Part shown: positions 63,894 to 64,000 of the stretch, piece after piece
Layout: the number at the start of each line of letters is the position of its first letter
How positions within the stretch are numbered: the stretch's first letter is position 1
Origin: Microtetraspora sp. NBRC 16547
GTDB taxonomy: Bacteria; Actinomycetota; Actinomycetes; Streptosporangiales; Streptosporangiaceae
DNA: 64,000 bases
NCBI RefSeq assembly: GCF_030268965.1
Contig: NZ_BSSE01000006.1
Span: forward strand, 230,983-294,982
Reading direction: 5' to 3'
The notes under the pieces: model-generated
Databases searched by the model: none
Seen by the model: only the letters and a program-made list of their open reading frames with translations
Told to the model about the DNA's origin: nothing
Position numbers and translations under genes: made by a program

Positions 63894-64000
63894 TCAGCTG
63901 ATCTTTCTGTGCTCGAAGTGGACGAGGACGAGGGCGGCCCGAGCAAGGTCCCCGATCCGGCTGGGGCCGAGCGTGGTGTGCTGCAAGGCGGTCCAGCGTT
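63894..64000 (-). CDS. Possible transposase C-terminus at the right edge (partial)
   Basis: On the minus strand from the window edge to a TGA at 63894-63896, one frame reads RWTALQHTTLGPSRIGDLAR and continues with a Leu/Val-rich stretch ending in HFEHRKIS. I recall similar ends in actinomycete IS-element transposases, but only ~35 residues are visible, so this is a weak call. The frame ends ~20 bp from the point where msrA copy 4 is broken, as expected if an IS end lies there. Confidence 0.4.
   Translation of the reverse strand, partial: RWTALQHTTLGPSRIGDLARAALVLVHFEHRKIS

Overview
The window looks like chromosomal DNA of a sporulating high-G+C actinomycete. It has very high G+C, many GTG starts, ATGA/GTGA gene overlaps, a BldN-type sigma factor with an RsbN-like anti-sigma partner, a BldC-like regulator, a Rex-hem operon, a 32-residue bS22-type ribosomal protein, and HspR/HAIR heat-shock control. 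The gene order and proteins suggest Streptosporangiales (Streptosporangium/Nonomuraea/Microbispora relatives), but the genus is inference. I recognise no rRNA, tRNA or CRISPR array.

Region 1 (1-6.1 kb, minus strand): the heat-shock operon dnaK-grpE-dnaJ-hspR followed by clpB (cut by the left edge). A promoter bracketed by two HAIR operators drives it. Region 2 (6.1-17.3 kb): an ABC-2 exporter pair, proC, an AcuC-like deacetylase, a phosphatase-like protein, a small excisionase-fold HTH regulator, bS22, an SDR-acyltransferase pair, an alpha/beta hydrolase, a HAD hydrolase, and the rsbN-like and bldN-like genes. Region 3 (17.4-27.5 kb): an unusual membrane-monooxygenase fusion, a duplicated intergenic repeat, a MITE-like element, then rex-hemA-hemC-hemD, hemB, a stand-alone prim-pol domain protein and hemL (haem synthesis). 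Region 4 (27.6-33.2 kb): a LysR regulator, a histidine phosphatase and the System II cytochrome c maturation operon (thioredoxin lipoprotein, CcdA, ResB, CcsA/B). Region 5 (33.2-37.3 kb): mixed accessory genes including a lethal-factor-like metalloprotease, a BldC-like regulator and a secreted beta-propeller. Region 6 (37.4-56 kb): menG, a menJ-like reductase, the complete 14-gene nuoA-N complex I operon and a polyprenyl diphosphate synthase. A perfect Rex operator lies upstream of the reductase-nuo block and a near-perfect one upstream of rex-hem. The window therefore couples haem, cytochrome c, menaquinone and NADH dehydrogenase under a probable NADH/NAD+ sensor.

Region 7 (57.1-64 kb) is the accessory part and the most unusual. 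An intact msrA is followed by three further copies of only its last ~97 bp, spaced about 2.2, 2.1 and 1.8 kb apart. Each extra copy is preceded by the same 26-bp left arm, which is absent from the intact gene. The DNA between copies is a set of unrelated small cassettes: (1) MerR / MBL-fold / siderophore-interacting protein; (2) a Phd-like antitoxin and RelE-like toxin plus a DUF6461-type protein; (3) a coiled-coil protein plus a second Phd/YefM-RelE pair. No recombinase is inside the array. I read this as serial site-specific insertion at the 3' end of msrA, in which each arrival restores the msrA C-terminus and leaves the old end behind. This integron-like cassette array uses a protein-gene 3' end as its attachment site. 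The fourth copy breaks off just before what looks like the end of a transposase gene at the window edge.
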